Source: Liolophura sinensis (Eukaryota > Mollusca > Polyplacophora > Chitonida > Chitonidae). From it: a stretch of DNA of 64,000 bases. Both the position numbers and the translations under genes were made by a program. Shown one piece after another: positions 1 to 12,200 of the stretch; position 1 is the stretch's first letter, and each line of letters opens with the position of its first letter. The DNA lies in contig NC_088305.1 of the NCBI RefSeq assembly GCF_032854445.1, positions 18,711,717 through 18,775,716 of the forward strand, written 5' to 3'. The notes below the pieces were generated by a model, which saw only the letters and a program-made list of their open reading frames with translations, ran no database searches and was not told the origin of the DNA.

Positions 1-359
1 TTACAGGCAATGTAAATTGGGTCACAGTTAGTTAATTTTAGTCAAATACACTCAAAATACACACTTCCTCTTACACTCGGAATAGAAAAGCAGGCCATGT
101 AACCTGGATGGAGGATTTTTTGTGCTTCTTTGAGGGTTCCTTTGATAATAAAAAACATATTCTTCTAACGAAAGAGGAATTGTCTTGGCATTCATATACA
201 TGTGAAACAAATGTTTATTGGTAAGTTCAATGAAACTCATTGTTTAAAAATGTAATGTTTGCATTTTACCTGCAACCAATTATCCACCTATATACTGAAC
301 CTAACGAGTTAATAGACTTCTGACTGAGCCTACATGAAACAACAGTCCTTTGTACGGAA

Positions 360-441
360 GGGATGGGGGGGGGGGGGGGGCGTACAGGGGGAGGGGCATA
401 TACATGGGGTGGGGTGGGGGATGGGGGTGGGGTGGGGTGGG
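360..441 (+). repeat. G-rich tract with G-quadruplex potential
   Basis: A run of about 18 G is followed by many GGGG and GGGGTG blocks over 80 bp on the + strand. More than four G-runs of three or longer are present, so intramolecular quadruplexes are possible. No gene is associated with it. Confidence 0.8.
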
Positions 442-1490
442 TCTACAAGCACTCCCTGATATTTCATTTTCATTCTGTCTGCAAAATCCTGGCTAACACT
501 TAAATTTCTACACACTGAATCAACAATTGGATATCTCCTTCATGCTATTGTGCTCTACATGTGTGCAAACCCTGAGATCAATACCTGCAGTACTTTCTGG
601 GACATCACCACTAACATTTTAAGATTGCTTTCTCTATTACTGGACGCCGACACATGCAGAATTATGTCTGTACATTATACAGGCAAGCTAAGAAAAAGGG
701 TGAAAACTGAATCTTTATTTCAAAAGGCGAATGTAAATTGCAGCTGTCACTGTTCATGTTGCCAGAAAATACACTCAGAACGCTGAGCAATGGAAGTTGA
801 CAACTGAGCCAGGCAAGTGATCTGAAGTTTGAAAAAACTTCACTCTGCACCCTATACTTACTGGCAAATTCTAAACATGGATGTCAAAGCACTTATTGTT
901 TCACATGTGCCTATACAGGCTTTACTCTTGCACATGTGTCAGTAAAGAATAAATTGTTCTATAAATAACTTGGAACTGATTAAGCAACATTCGCATATCC
1001 GGGTTTACGCCACTACATCTCTTTTCAGTCTACACCAAAAAGCATGTGCCGCCGTTTTGAAGTGGATTTAACAGCCAAAGTGTCATGCGAAATAGACCTA
1101 CCAAGTTTTTTAAATCAATGATTTAACATTGAGGCAGGCAAATACCAGAAATTGTTGAAAACAGATCTCAACATTTAATTTAATTGAGCTAAAGTGATCC
1201 TTGCAGATGACAATGAAACTATAATAGTTTTCTGGAGGATTTCAAAGCTAAAACTCAGATACATTTTCATACCCAGGCATTACTAGAAGTGATTCGTGTG
1301 ACACTTAAAAAAGGCAGTCAACATCGAGGCATACCATAGAACTTCTAACACTCAATGTGACCACAAGACAGCGAGTTAATTAGTTTCTTCTGTGAGGGGA
1401 GTAAATTAAACTGATAGTATTCGAGACTCCACCAGAAAATGCCAAAGAAATGAAAAGAGGTGGTGATTGCCAAATGCCATGAGCGGGTAA
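442..1490. other. Unannotated 5' flank
   Basis: I see no exon, tRNA or clear mobile element in this stretch, only short chance open frames on both strands. Confidence 0.5.
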
Positions 1491-1496
1491 GAGATG

Positions 1497-1580
1497 AGAG
1501 CCACGACCAACCACGGGTTGTTGAAAGACCTTCCACGTACTACCGGAGAGAAAACCAGTCACTTTATTTGGCGGCCAGCA
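1497..1580 (-). mobile_element. SINE-A fragment, degenerate
   Basis: The segment matches the middle of SINE-A in reverse orientation (CACGACCAACC, then GACCTTCCACGTACTACCGG, then GAGAAAACCAG), with many changes. Confidence 0.5.
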
Positions 1581-1969
1581 TTAGTATATGTTGGAGAAGT
1601 ACTAATTTGTTCAAGGTATGATTATCACTGCAATCTGATAATATCTGCCATACACAGATATACGACTGCGAGGCCCACTAAAAACGTTGTTATGTCGTCA
1701 TACAGGCGCGTGTAACTAACCTGTTACGACTAACGTCTTTTGTATTACCGAAATGGCACAAAATGTGACAATACACACCAATCGCATGCTCAGACATGTA
1801 GAAAGAACAACTATTAACTCTTCAGAACATCTTGAGAATATACGTACGCTTGTTTTTCTGTTTTTTGTCTTCTTAATATCTATCCCAAATTGGTCCAGGT
1901 TGTTATCCTCCATCAAATGACTCTATGTCTTCCTCATTCAACCCCATTTTCACCTAATGCAAAATATTT

Positions 1970-2110
1970 TTACGGTCAGGTAGCGCGAACCTATGGCGTT
2001 CTGTCATTGGTTAGATTAGCGCGCGCCATTTTCAACTTCGAGTTTTCAGTGGTCAAAAGTATCTGACGTTCCTGTCTCAGCAGAGAAGGACAACGGAAAC
2101 ACTTTTATGA
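1970..2110. promoter_or_regulatory. Candidate TATA-less promoter (possibly MLH1 5' region)
   Basis: A short CpG-containing patch in AT-rich flank holds an inverted CCAAT box (CATTGG, 2005-2010) and GCGCGCGCCATTTTC (2019-2033), which contains a YY1-like GCCATTTT. It lies about 4 kb upstream of the MLH1 ATG. A noncoding first exon splicing to the acceptor at 6093 would fit. This is weak motif evidence only. Confidence 0.3.
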
Positions 2111-4070
2111 GGCTTACAATACAGGCTATGATGGGATGATGTCATTGAGTAACGTGTGCAAAGTATCAGTCAGCTTTCATTTTCAATCCATGGCATTTTT
2201 GTGATCAAGTGTTTCTTTAATTTTTAGGCCACCTGATAATATGTACATTTCAAAAACAGATACTTCATTATACATGAACGCCCAAGCTAAACAACTGTTC
2301 TAGGGCTAAAATAAACATTGGTTAGTTTAGTTATTAGAGTGATGTCCCCTGCTGAACGTCTCATGTCTTTGAAGGTACAGAAGTTGACACATGGCGGGAT
2401 AGTAAGTGAGGTGGGCAATGTGTGTGAATTTTTAACAGAAGTGTAGCTAAGAAATGTCATTAACTTTTCATGATTTCTCTTAAAACTATTTACTCTCTGC
2501 ATAGAATTCGACCAGGATTATGTCTGTATGGCTGCTGTAACGCTGAATGGTCACTTTTGCATACAGCAGTAATTCGGACACTGCAATGTGTAACTTGAAT
2601 TTGACTTTGTCAAGTTTGACATTACATACATGTTCTGTAAGACGAATTGGAGGCTAGAGCCCACGTGATCATCCTAGTAACAGACGGCGTGGGTGAAGAA
2701 AACGGTCCTTCCAACGTTATGGCCAAAGAAAATGCCTAGTTTTGAATCACTATCAGCGATCTTGTATCCGTTTGGATTGGTTTAATTTTCAGCTTTCCAG
2801 ATAGTCTGTGTATTTCTGCAAAGCTTTTGTGATGTTTTTTGTACAACTACGCATTACTGGTTGCCATGGAAATGGCAAAAAGTTACCTTTTTTCCCAATG
2901 GTTTAACATTGGGCGGCCATTGTGTTTTAGGCCCAGAAGGGCGGTCACATCCAACTTCCGACCCGTCTTACAGAATGCACACTGGAGTGATAGGCGAGCT
3001 CATTTCTCTAAAAACAGTTAATGTTGTCTTTTGGAAAATCTTTAGCATTCTACCTTGTAATCTAATAGTTTGCATTCGGAGTAGATTTGAATTGAAAACA
3101 ATGTTTGTGGGCCAAGCCACATGTTATTGTAGCTCTGGATGAATGTCACTTCGCTTTTCTACAATTGGACTGGCACTTGCATATTCTAGCCCACTCCCAT
3201 GGATGATAAAATTTTGGAAATCAGTTGATTACTTACCTCCCCAGCCTGCCCAGTTACTCCTTCACAACGTTCAGGGTCATAGGCCTCCAGACAGACAAAT
3301 CCTGAGCTGTCGATCATCCCAAAGGTAAACGTCCATCCATATTTCAGCAAGTTCAAATTCTTCACTTGCTTGAACTTTAGCAAGTTGGCTGCCCATCACA
3401 TAGGCCATCCAGGTTTCTGGAAGACAAGTGCCCACCATTTGCAATCGTGAGGCCCTGGAACCAGGATAACAACAGACAGAAGACCGCCATTTTGGGAACT
3501 TGGAATCAGTGGACAAGTTGAGCTTGCTGAAATATGGAGGGATATTTACCTTTAGAATGACGGACACTACAGGATTTTAACAGTCTTTTGGTCAAGGACC
3601 CTAAGCATTGTTAAGGTGTAGCTGGACAGGCCAGGGAAGTTTGTAATTGACTGATTTCTGAAACTTTATGATGGTTCCTTAGGGGTGAATGGCAATGACC
3701 CATGAATTTGCAAGCGCCAGTCCAAATAGAAGAAAGTGAAGTGATAGTTGTCCAGGGCTAAACCAAGCAAGTTAAGAGAGAAGATAACCAAGATACATCA
3801 CAGCCCGAGTCGACGTTTCAGGAGTCTCACAAGTTTACACATGTTGGACGAGAAGGGGTGAGGGGTTCTTGGAAACGGTATTTTCTAGACTGAATACATC
3901 TTAGTTAGGTCTGTTTGCTCAACCGCACTGTTAGCTGCTACTGTAAAACCATGTCTTTTAGCCATAGTTGGCGAGAGGCCCCACCTTATCTTGCCCAACA
4001 AAGCCTGCATGAACTTCTGAGACTACTGTGATGCAGATTTGGCTTATTGGCTTACCTAGATATATTTATA
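2111..4070. other. Unresolved region with exon-like frames on both strands
   Basis: A + strand ATG at 2342 opens 20 codons (MSPAERLMSLKVQKLTHGGI) that end at a GTAAGT donor at 2402. On the minus strand, 3237 is a perfect donor (GGAG|GTAAGT) preceded by 3238 to about 3455, with a good pyrimidine-rich acceptor near 3455. No frame spans the whole of that minus-strand exon, so its coding status is unclear. None is recognisable. Confidence 0.25.
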
Positions 4071-4080
4071 GACTTGACTG

Positions 4081-4410
4081 CTTTGGTGGCTTAATGATTA
4101 GAGCGATGGACTTTAAATGGAGAAGCGCAGAGTTAAACCTGATTGGGGTCATACCAAAGACAATAAAAGTGGTACTTGTTTGCTGCCTTGAGAGGAAACA
4201 GGACCGCTTGTCTTGGTGTTAGTTTAATGTGACAGGTTGGGGTGTCATGTCTGTTGTCTTAAACGTGATGCTGCATCATTGGGTCAGCTCTTTGACAGCA
4301 TGGGCTCATCCTGTCACAAAGAGATGCCTTGTGTTCACACACTTAATTGTCCTCATTGTGATATGACAGAAAAATTTTATTTAGTACTTACTACATAAAA
4401 CCCCAAGCAC
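4081..4410 (+). mobile_element. SINE-B copy (second tRNA-derived family)
   Basis: A tRNA-like head (TGGCTTAATGATTAGAGCGA, an A-box-type sequence) is followed by a body with CATACCAAAGAC and GTGACAGG and a tail with ATATGACAGAAAAATT and AAACCCCAAGCACACA. Related copies lie at 11145, 17515 and 50968. Confidence 0.6.
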
Positions 4411-5076
4411 ACATGCATGTGTATTACAGTAATTGGCCAATGGCTGGGACATTGATGACCTGTCTGAAAGCCATTGCCACAAAGATTGTCGGTATACCAT
4501 AGGACAGATCTCGGATTCACTAGCTTCCATGTCATTGTCAAATCTTGGGCCATGCTGAACCTGTTCTATTTTGAAATGTAATTCATGGCATCTCCAGACA
4601 GGATATTTATTCTTCCAAAAAACAAGCTCTTTTAAGGGCAAGAAGCTGGGCCTGCCTAAAGCCTAAAATGACATTCAAGACAGAAACATGATGTCATGTA
4701 TAGAGACTGGAATTGAAAGGGTTGGTAACAGATGCTTACATGAAACTACTGCAGGGACATATATCAAGGCAGTCAGATTCAAGAAGAGCATATTTCAAGC
4801 CGATCCCTCTGAAAACTGGTCCTTACATGTTCACATGTTTTTTCCCTGAAGTTGTGCTATCAGGCATGTCGACAAATGATGCAAAATTACGTGAATAATT
4901 TAGCCATTTTAGCAAGTTTGAGGCAAAAGGATTAGCCCAAAGCCCTTTCGTCTAGGCCCAGTGAACTAAATACTGTAGCTTCATTTTGTTGAAAACATAA
5001 TTCTTCACAGGTGCTATGCCTCCAAGTGTGTTCTTTGTCAATTGACTGAATTTCAGTTACTTGATGAATAAGAGGT

Positions 5077-5310
5077 CTGTGTGGCTCAGTTGGTTAGTGC
5101 ACTAGTGCAGTGTAATGACCCAGGAGCCTCTCACAAATGCAGTCGCTGTAAGTTTAAGTCCAACTCATGCTGGCTCCCTCTACGCCTGTATGTGGGAAGG
5201 TCTTACAGCAACCTGCGGATGGTTGTGGGTTTCCTCTGGCCTCTGCCTGGTTTCCTCCCACCATAATACTGGTTGTCGTCTTGGAAATGACTGTTGTAAC
5301 AGCTTCTGAT
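5077..5310 (+). mobile_element. SINE-A copy, 3' part diverged
   Basis: The copy shows an A box (GTGGCTCAGTTGGTTAGTG) and a B-box region (AAGTTTAAGTCC). It then follows the SINE-A body through the CACCATAATACTGG segment. The canonical tail is lost. Confidence 0.8.
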
Positions 5311-5416
5311 ATTTACCAGACTTACATGTAACTTTCAATCATGGAGCTGAAGTGTACTGTTGGACCTAACCTTTACCAAGTTGACTTTAAAATTCACTGA
5401 GGATTTCAGAAAACAG

Positions 5417-5630
5417 AATGACCCAGGAACCCCTCACAAATGTGACTGCTCATGGTGGTTTGCTCTCAAATCATACATGGGAAGGTCTACCACCAAATAG
5501 TAAAAGGGTGTGAGTTTCCCAGTCCTGCGGATTCCTCCCACCATAATGCTGGCCGCTGTCATATAAGTGAAATATTCTTGAGTATGGCATAAAACTCCAA
5601 TCAAATTAATAAGTAAATTAAACTGCTCTG
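5417..5630 (+). mobile_element. SINE-A copy, degenerate head, tail preserved
   Basis: It starts in ATGACCCAGGAACCCCTCAC and ends with ATAAGTGAAATATTCTTGAG and AAAACTCCAATCAAATTAA. The A box is missing. Confidence 0.75.
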
Positions 5631-6096
5631 TTTGGTTAAAAGAATAGCACATTCAATTTGTGCATTGACTGAAGAATATTCAAGATGTCTTTATCATTGT
5701 TGTGTGTGTTAATCCAATCTCGACTCTGACACGTCCATGAAATCCCAACACGTATTTACTTTTCTTATGTCATAATCATTTTGAGATGTCGTGGTGCGTC
5801 CCATTAATAATGACCCACTCATTGGTATTGATATCTCTTTGATCATTGGGATGAATAAATAAATAAATAAATTAAAATCTGCTGTTAGGTGATTAGAATA
5901 GAATGTCAATTTTGCATTCATTAATGAGAATTTATGATGTTTTTGTTCATTCTTGCCAGTGTAAATCCAGTCGTTGTATGTAATGTTCATGGAATATTAA
6001 AAAAAAAATTGTGATGCCATGATGTGTCAATTAATAATTATCAAATCCTTCATATTCATATCCATTTGATTTTCTGTCATTGGGATGTTTCAGGTA
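5620..6096. repeat. Diverged tandem duplication (about 240 bp x 2) abutting MLH1 exon 1
   Basis: 5620-5860 and 5873-6096 align over their length with shared landmarks: GAATAG, CATTCA, TAAATCCAGTC versus TTAATCCAATC, CATGGAAT versus CATGAAAT, CCATTAATAAT versus TCAATTAATAAT, and CATTGGGATG at both ends. The second copy contains the TTTCAG acceptor just before the start codon. The first copy has an AAATAAATAAAT run in place of it. Confidence 0.6.
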
Positions 6097-6115
6097 AGCT
6101 CTGATGTAAGTCAGT

Positions 6116-6237
6116 ATGGCTGATAAAACTGTCCCGGGTGTGATACGAAAACTTGATGAGGTTGTGGTTAATAGGATTGCAGCAGGGGAGGTAATCCAGC
6201 GTCCTGCAAATGCTTTGAAGGAGATGATAGAAAACAG
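6116..6237 (+). CDS. MLH1: MLH1 exon 1 (coding part), residues 1-40
   Basis: The ATG at 6116 starts [15 protein letters not shown] and the exon runs through the motif I helix ending in EMIEN. It ends with two bases (AG) of a split Ser codon before a GTACTG donor. The ATG aligns with the human start within two residues, so the start is well supported. A possible acceptor (TTTCAG ending at 6093) lies 22 nt upstream, so the ATG may sit in a second exon behind a noncoding first exon. Confidence 0.95.
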
Positions 6238-9200
6238 GTACTGCTCTATATAGTTTTGTCTGTCGAGTATTGATCACTATTAAACCATTGAGCTTCTTGG
6301 TTCCTCAATGGGTTGTTTAGTGGATATCGTTGATTTACCATTCCTCAGCCAATAATGGGCAAGGGGTATTGTTGTAACGGGCAGCGTGGATCTGTCCATC
6401 TGTCTTCCTGTTTGTCCATAGGGGTCATTTAAGTTAAATTTTATAAAAAGCTTGTAAACATGCTATCTCCAGAAAAGTTTACCCCAAGGTCACCAAACTT
6501 ACACAACACTTACACTTTGTTTTGAGGAAGAACCCTATTGATTTTCAGCGACCTTGACCTTTTTCTTCAATGTCATAGGGATGAGTTAAGTTTAATTTTA
6601 TATAAGAGGCTGCAACGGCAGTCTGAAATAAACAAAATAGTTTTTATCCAAAAAAAAAGGTGTTCTCCTGCTTCATGTTTCACAACTTTCTAAATACCAC
6701 TAGAAGAAGATCGAAGACATTACAAACCAACATTAAGAGAGTAGGTTTAAATTTGGAATGCAGGCCATGGAGTGACTGGAGTTCTCGAAATCACACGTTG
6801 GTGATCCTGTGATTGACTGGAGGAACACATTAGTGGTCCTCCAGTCACACCGTCATGTGTTCCTCCAGTCACACCGTCATGTGTTCCTCCAGTCACACCG
6901 TCATGTGTTCCTCCAGTCACACCGTCATGTGTTCCTCCAGTCACACCGTCATGTGTTCCTCCAGTCACACCGTCATGTGGTCCTCCAGTCACACCGTCAT
7001 GTGTTCCTCCAGTCACACCGTCATGTGTTCCTCCAGTCACACCGTCATGTGTTCCTCCAGTCACACCGTCATGTGTTCCTCCAGTCACACCATCATGTGT
7101 TCCTCCAGTCACACCGTCATGTGGTCCTCCAGTCACACCGTCATGTGGTCCTCCAGTCACACGGAGAGAAGAAGCACCGCTACATCAGGATCACTGCTCA
7201 CACACGGTCACACAGCTGGTTGTCATGCCGATACGACAAGCCTTTGATGTCTTGATATTTAATTTGCCGTGAAACTTTTAGGATTGATTCAGTCTTTTTC
7301 TCAGTGTTTATTCATTCAAAAGAGACTTGTCTGCTAATTCTGTGATTTAAAAAAAAAGGAATCAAGGAAAAGAAAAAAAAATTTGCCGACATTTGACAGT
7401 AAATGTTCAGTACAACTTGAATAAACGTACATTGCAAAAGTATTAGAACAAAAAACAGATGTTACTGAAAATTAAAGTGTATGTCACGATCTTCTTGGCT
7501 GAAAAATATTTTTGTTGTTTCAATATGTAATAGGCCCTATAACTAAGTTTTGTGGAGTTGATTAGATAATGATATAACTTTTCACGATTAGCTTGGCTTA
7601 CATTCTTTGACTTCAGTTTTAATGTTTATGTTGAACAGTATTATGGAGATTGACGACTGGTACATGTTTGTTTTGATACCTAGGCTTAAATAAATATAAT
7701 TCGTTTTAAATTCCTTCTAAGTGACTCGCAGTGTGTTGAAGTTCAGACTATATTGAAGTTCATCAAGACGGTAGTATTGCAGAAATAATTATAGCCAGAT
7801 ACAGGCCTCTAAATAAAAATCTGGATAGGCCTGGATAGGTCTCTAAATTAGGGAAATATAACCGTGGTTGCGAGCTCATGTACATAAATTCTCACGGTAG
7901 GTGTGAAAAATTATCTTCTTGTGTAGCAATAATCCATCCCCCATTGTTTTAATCTCTAATCCAGATCACGAGGATTAGCGACACCGCAGGAAACAAAGGA
8001 GGAAACGACCCATGATGATACCTGTTTGACGTGCTTGAATAATTTTGGCCATATTATATCTTGGAATATTTTAAGATTTGTTTTTTAGTATTCCTTAAAT
8101 ACGCGAAAATTAGTTTGGAGAAAATCTGCAAAAATAAATTCCAGCGAATAAAATGTACTTTACAGTATCATCCAAGTTAGTATATATTTAAAGACTAATT
8201 TTCTCTCCCTGCTGTTTAAATTTAGCTGTCCCGCCGGGCTTTCTTATAACAACTCTTGTTCGCCCAGGGTTTCACTACTACCTGCTCTATATGATTAAAT
8301 AAAAACGTGTTTATATATGTCTTTATGTGGTTTCCTATCATTTTTAGCCATGCAAATCACCTGAACACACTCATTTCTGTATTATACAGCCCTCTCTGCT
8401 TTGAAGCTTATTTAACACACAGATGACTGAATGCTGTGCTTTCTGTCAGCATGTAAAAAGCTGATCATTGACAGGCCTTTTCATACTGTGTGCCGGTCGC
8501 GAACTTATTAAAGCTCCAGGTTTAAGCTGTGAAAATAACCGTCTACATTCTGTAGAGCTGTTAAATGGTGATTATTATACAGAAAAACAGTTTGTTAACT
8601 TTTACGATAAGTTCTTCACTGGCAAGCTATTTTACTATTTTCACCCTTGTTTTTTTTTTTTTTTTTGAACTTATTTCTCGTTAAGTAAGGCCACTGTCAC
8701 GTCACAGTGCAGGTTTTCAATGAATATTTTCACAGCATCACAGAATTGATCCTACATGCAGGATCACAGGAATGATCCTACATGCAGGATCACAGGAATG
8801 ATCCTACATGCAGGAATGCAGGAACTTTTACACGATCCTCTGGTGCCACTGCGATCTTGACCAGAGAGACTTTAGAACTCGCCAGCGATCTTAATCCTGC
8901 GATCAGGTGTTCCGAATTTTAACCTGCTGCCTAAGTTGAATCTATTATATTGCACTTGTGCTCAAGGCTGAGGGGTTTTAAGTGCATTGGGAGGTCTTTT
9001 TTTTTATTTATGTATTTGATTGGTGTTTTACGCAGCTCTCAACAATATTTCATGTGTGATGGGGGCCAGCAGTATTGTGTAAGGAAACATGGCAGAGCTG
9101 CAGGGAAAAGGGGAGGTTTCTGGCAGATTTCTGAGTGGAGAAAAAGCCGTCAAGAGCTGTATTTGAACTCACACCAGTTGCATTGGTGAGAGTCTCCTGA

Positions 9201-12200
9201 GCCAATGTGCTGTGGTAGCACCCTAAACCAGTTGGCCACATAGGCCCATGTATGTCGTTCAAAATTCCAAAATCTCCAAGCCTACCTTCCGTTATTGTGT
9301 TATAATAAGGCAAGTTGATCCTGTTCATTTGGGCCAGCAAGAAGGCTCTTAGGATTTATTATGTGGTTGAAATTTCCTGCAAAGAAAGAATGTTTGTGGT
9401 AAACAATGCTTCCACATGTTCTGGACTGGTGTTAAATTTATCCCTAACAGGTGAAAACAAAAGTTTGCTGTCACTAGTGAACTGTTTGTTAAAATTTCTG
9501 ATATTTTATCAGAATTAGGTATTAAACTAGACATTTATAACCACTGTTTTGATTGTGTATTTGGTTAAAAGCAGTATGATGTTTTCCCCTCTGATACACA
9601 GGTCTGTACGGTTAGAGACATTTTTCTACAGGTTTGAGAAAAAAAAAAATTACATGTGGCAGGTAAAAAGCATATGTCAATCCCTTTAAGAATTTTATTT
9701 ATTTATTTATTTGATTGGTGTTTTATGCCGTACTCCAGCATCCAGCATTATGGTGGGAGGAAACCGGGCCAAGCCCGGGGAAACTCACAACCATCCGTAG
9801 GTTGCTGCCTGACCCCTATATGAATGGATAAGCAGTTGTACTAATGTATCATTGAATCAGTCACTTGTAACTTGATGAATAACGATGTATTTGTGGCATG
9901 TTTCGTTGCACAGTTTGGATGCTAAAAGCACCAGTATTCAAGTGACGGTGAAACAGGGTGGTTTGAAACTGTTACAGATTCAGGATACAGGCACAGGAAT
10001 ACGAGTAAGTCCACTTACTGTAAATATTCTACCTTTTTCTGTGGAACTTATGCATACAGTTATTACAAAAAAAGCCTCTACTGAAATGTCTGTTTGCTGA
10101 AAATAATTGTGTGGTTATGCAAGATTTAAATATTTTTATTCAAAATCAACAATGGAAAAAACTCTAATTTATAAACTCTAAGAAAGAGGATGGTTTTCAT
10201 GATTTATTGTTTATTTTTCTGTTAAAGCATTATATTTTTTCTCACATTTTGTCAGAACCACCAACATCAGTTCAAATATCCATTCACAGTTTTTCCAAAT
10301 TTTGTACTGCATTACTTTAATGTCATCAAACTGCTGAAATCTTTTGCCAGAAAGAAGACATGGAGATTGTGTGCGAGAGATTTACAACCAGCAAGTTAAA
10401 GCAATTTGAAGATCTTAACTCCATAGCAACCTACGGTTTCCGTGGGGAGGCATTGGCTAGTATAAGTCACGTGGCCCACGTTACCATAACAACCAAAACT
10501 GCGGATTCAAAATGCGCTTTCAGGTATGATGTTTGCTGTTGTAAACCTGCGTAATTTCGCAGTTAGACTTGTCCATAGTGAACATTGCCTTCCTGAAGAC
10601 TTCACAGGCATTTAAAGGAAATGTAAAATTGTGCTGAAACCCTTAATTATTGTACACTCACAGGTTTCTGATTTTGGTCCAGATACCTCCAGGGTAAAGT
10701 TCCCTGAAAGTACACCCTCAGGTTATGCGGCTTTATTTTTGAAACCTGCCATTAACCCTTTTCAGGTGTCCCATGCCACCTTCATGATACCTCAGTAATC
10801 TTCAGAACAAAAAGTGCCATGTATGTGTGTGAGTGACATCAAGGGAGGTAATCTGATGTATTTCTTGGGATTTGTTGCCCTTGGCAAAGCTGTGCGTTTG
10901 AGTCAGGGGAGTCGTCCCTCGGGGAATTAGTATAATATAATTAATATAAATCATTCCTCATTTGTTTATTGTATGTGTAAATGATACATCAGCCAATTTA
11001 TGTTTTCTCACAGGGGAAAGTATGTGGATAGCAAGTTGAAGGAACCTTTAAAACCGTGTGCGGGCAACCAGGGCACTCAGATCTCTGTAAGTACTTCTGT
11101 TGTGTGTTGTGTGGTGTTTTATCACATACCGGTATTTGCCAGGACCACTACGGTGGTTGATTGATTAGTGTCAGGAGACACAGGATCAAACCATAGTTGG
11201 ATCATACCAAAGACTTTGAAAATGATACTTGCTTTGCTTCGCACTCAGCACTGAGAGGTTAGAGCAAGGAAACCTAACTGATTGGCCCAGTGTCAGTAAA
11301 ACTTGATTAGGTGGGGTATCATGCATGGCGTCTTTGGCATGATACTTCAGTGACGACAGCACTTTCGCAGAGTGGACTCTCTCTCTCTGCCGCAAGAAGA
11401 CAGAGTATATATGCTCACACCTAATGACTCAATGTCGTCATACGACGGAAAAGTTGTCAAGTATGACATTAAAACCCAAGAATGCATACTTACATGTATA
11501 TATTTGCCCGGGATGCAAACAAAACTGGATCTGTAGCATGGAATGTGTGTTGTGGTGGATTATCAGTATCTAACTTGTACATACTTGGGTGAAGTTCCTT
11601 TACAGAGCTCTCCAATTCACACACGGTTGAGCTTGTTGTCCATGTTGCCTATTGCTGTGTGTGTGTCAGTAACTTTCACTTATTTCATGTTTTGATCTAA
11701 GGATTTCTGATTGTGGACAACTGGGCATTTACCATTTTATTTGCGCCAACAAGCCTTACTTGCTCCCCTACAGCCGTGAAAACGTTATGAGCTAATACAG
11801 CTTTCTGCTTGAAAGACCCAAAACCAGGTTGTGTTGACGTTCACGATTTATGTATGCTGTGCGCATTGCTCTGCTGTCGTATATCCTGTAATTTCTTGTT
11901 ATTATTAGCCGTTCTTCTGGGAATAACTTCCAAAGTTGTTGATTTTCCTGGGCCTTCCCATGTGACCTTTCACGCCAGCGTTTCACGCCACTGCCTTATA
12001 CAAGCATAGATTTAGCAAAAATTTGAAATCAGGCTCTCTCAATTCTAAGTTTTCCTTGCTCTAACCTCTTAGTTCCCTTTGGCAAATGCACGTACCAGGG
12101 GCCGGTTTCATGAAGCTCACTTTGCTAGGTTTACCCTTAACTACTGTGAGATATGAAGTGCACTTATCTAAGAGTAACTTAACACTAAGTATCCTTCATG

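Larger units (their letters stand above)
6238..9913 (+). other. MLH1: MLH1 intron 1
   Basis: The 3.7-kb intron holds a 24-bp minisatellite, a palindromic 26-bp repeat and two reverse SINE-A copies. The rest (6300-6740, 7170-8740, 8820-8990, 9250-9690) shows no exon. Confidence 0.85.

Noticed and set aside
52-240. 62-codon frame on the minus strand
   Set aside because: The composition is plausible, but it has no homology I can name, no splice signal and no neighbours to support it.
6747-7255. Repeat-containing frames of 130-148 codons on both strands
   Set aside because: They derive from the 24-bp minisatellite inside MLH1 intron 1.
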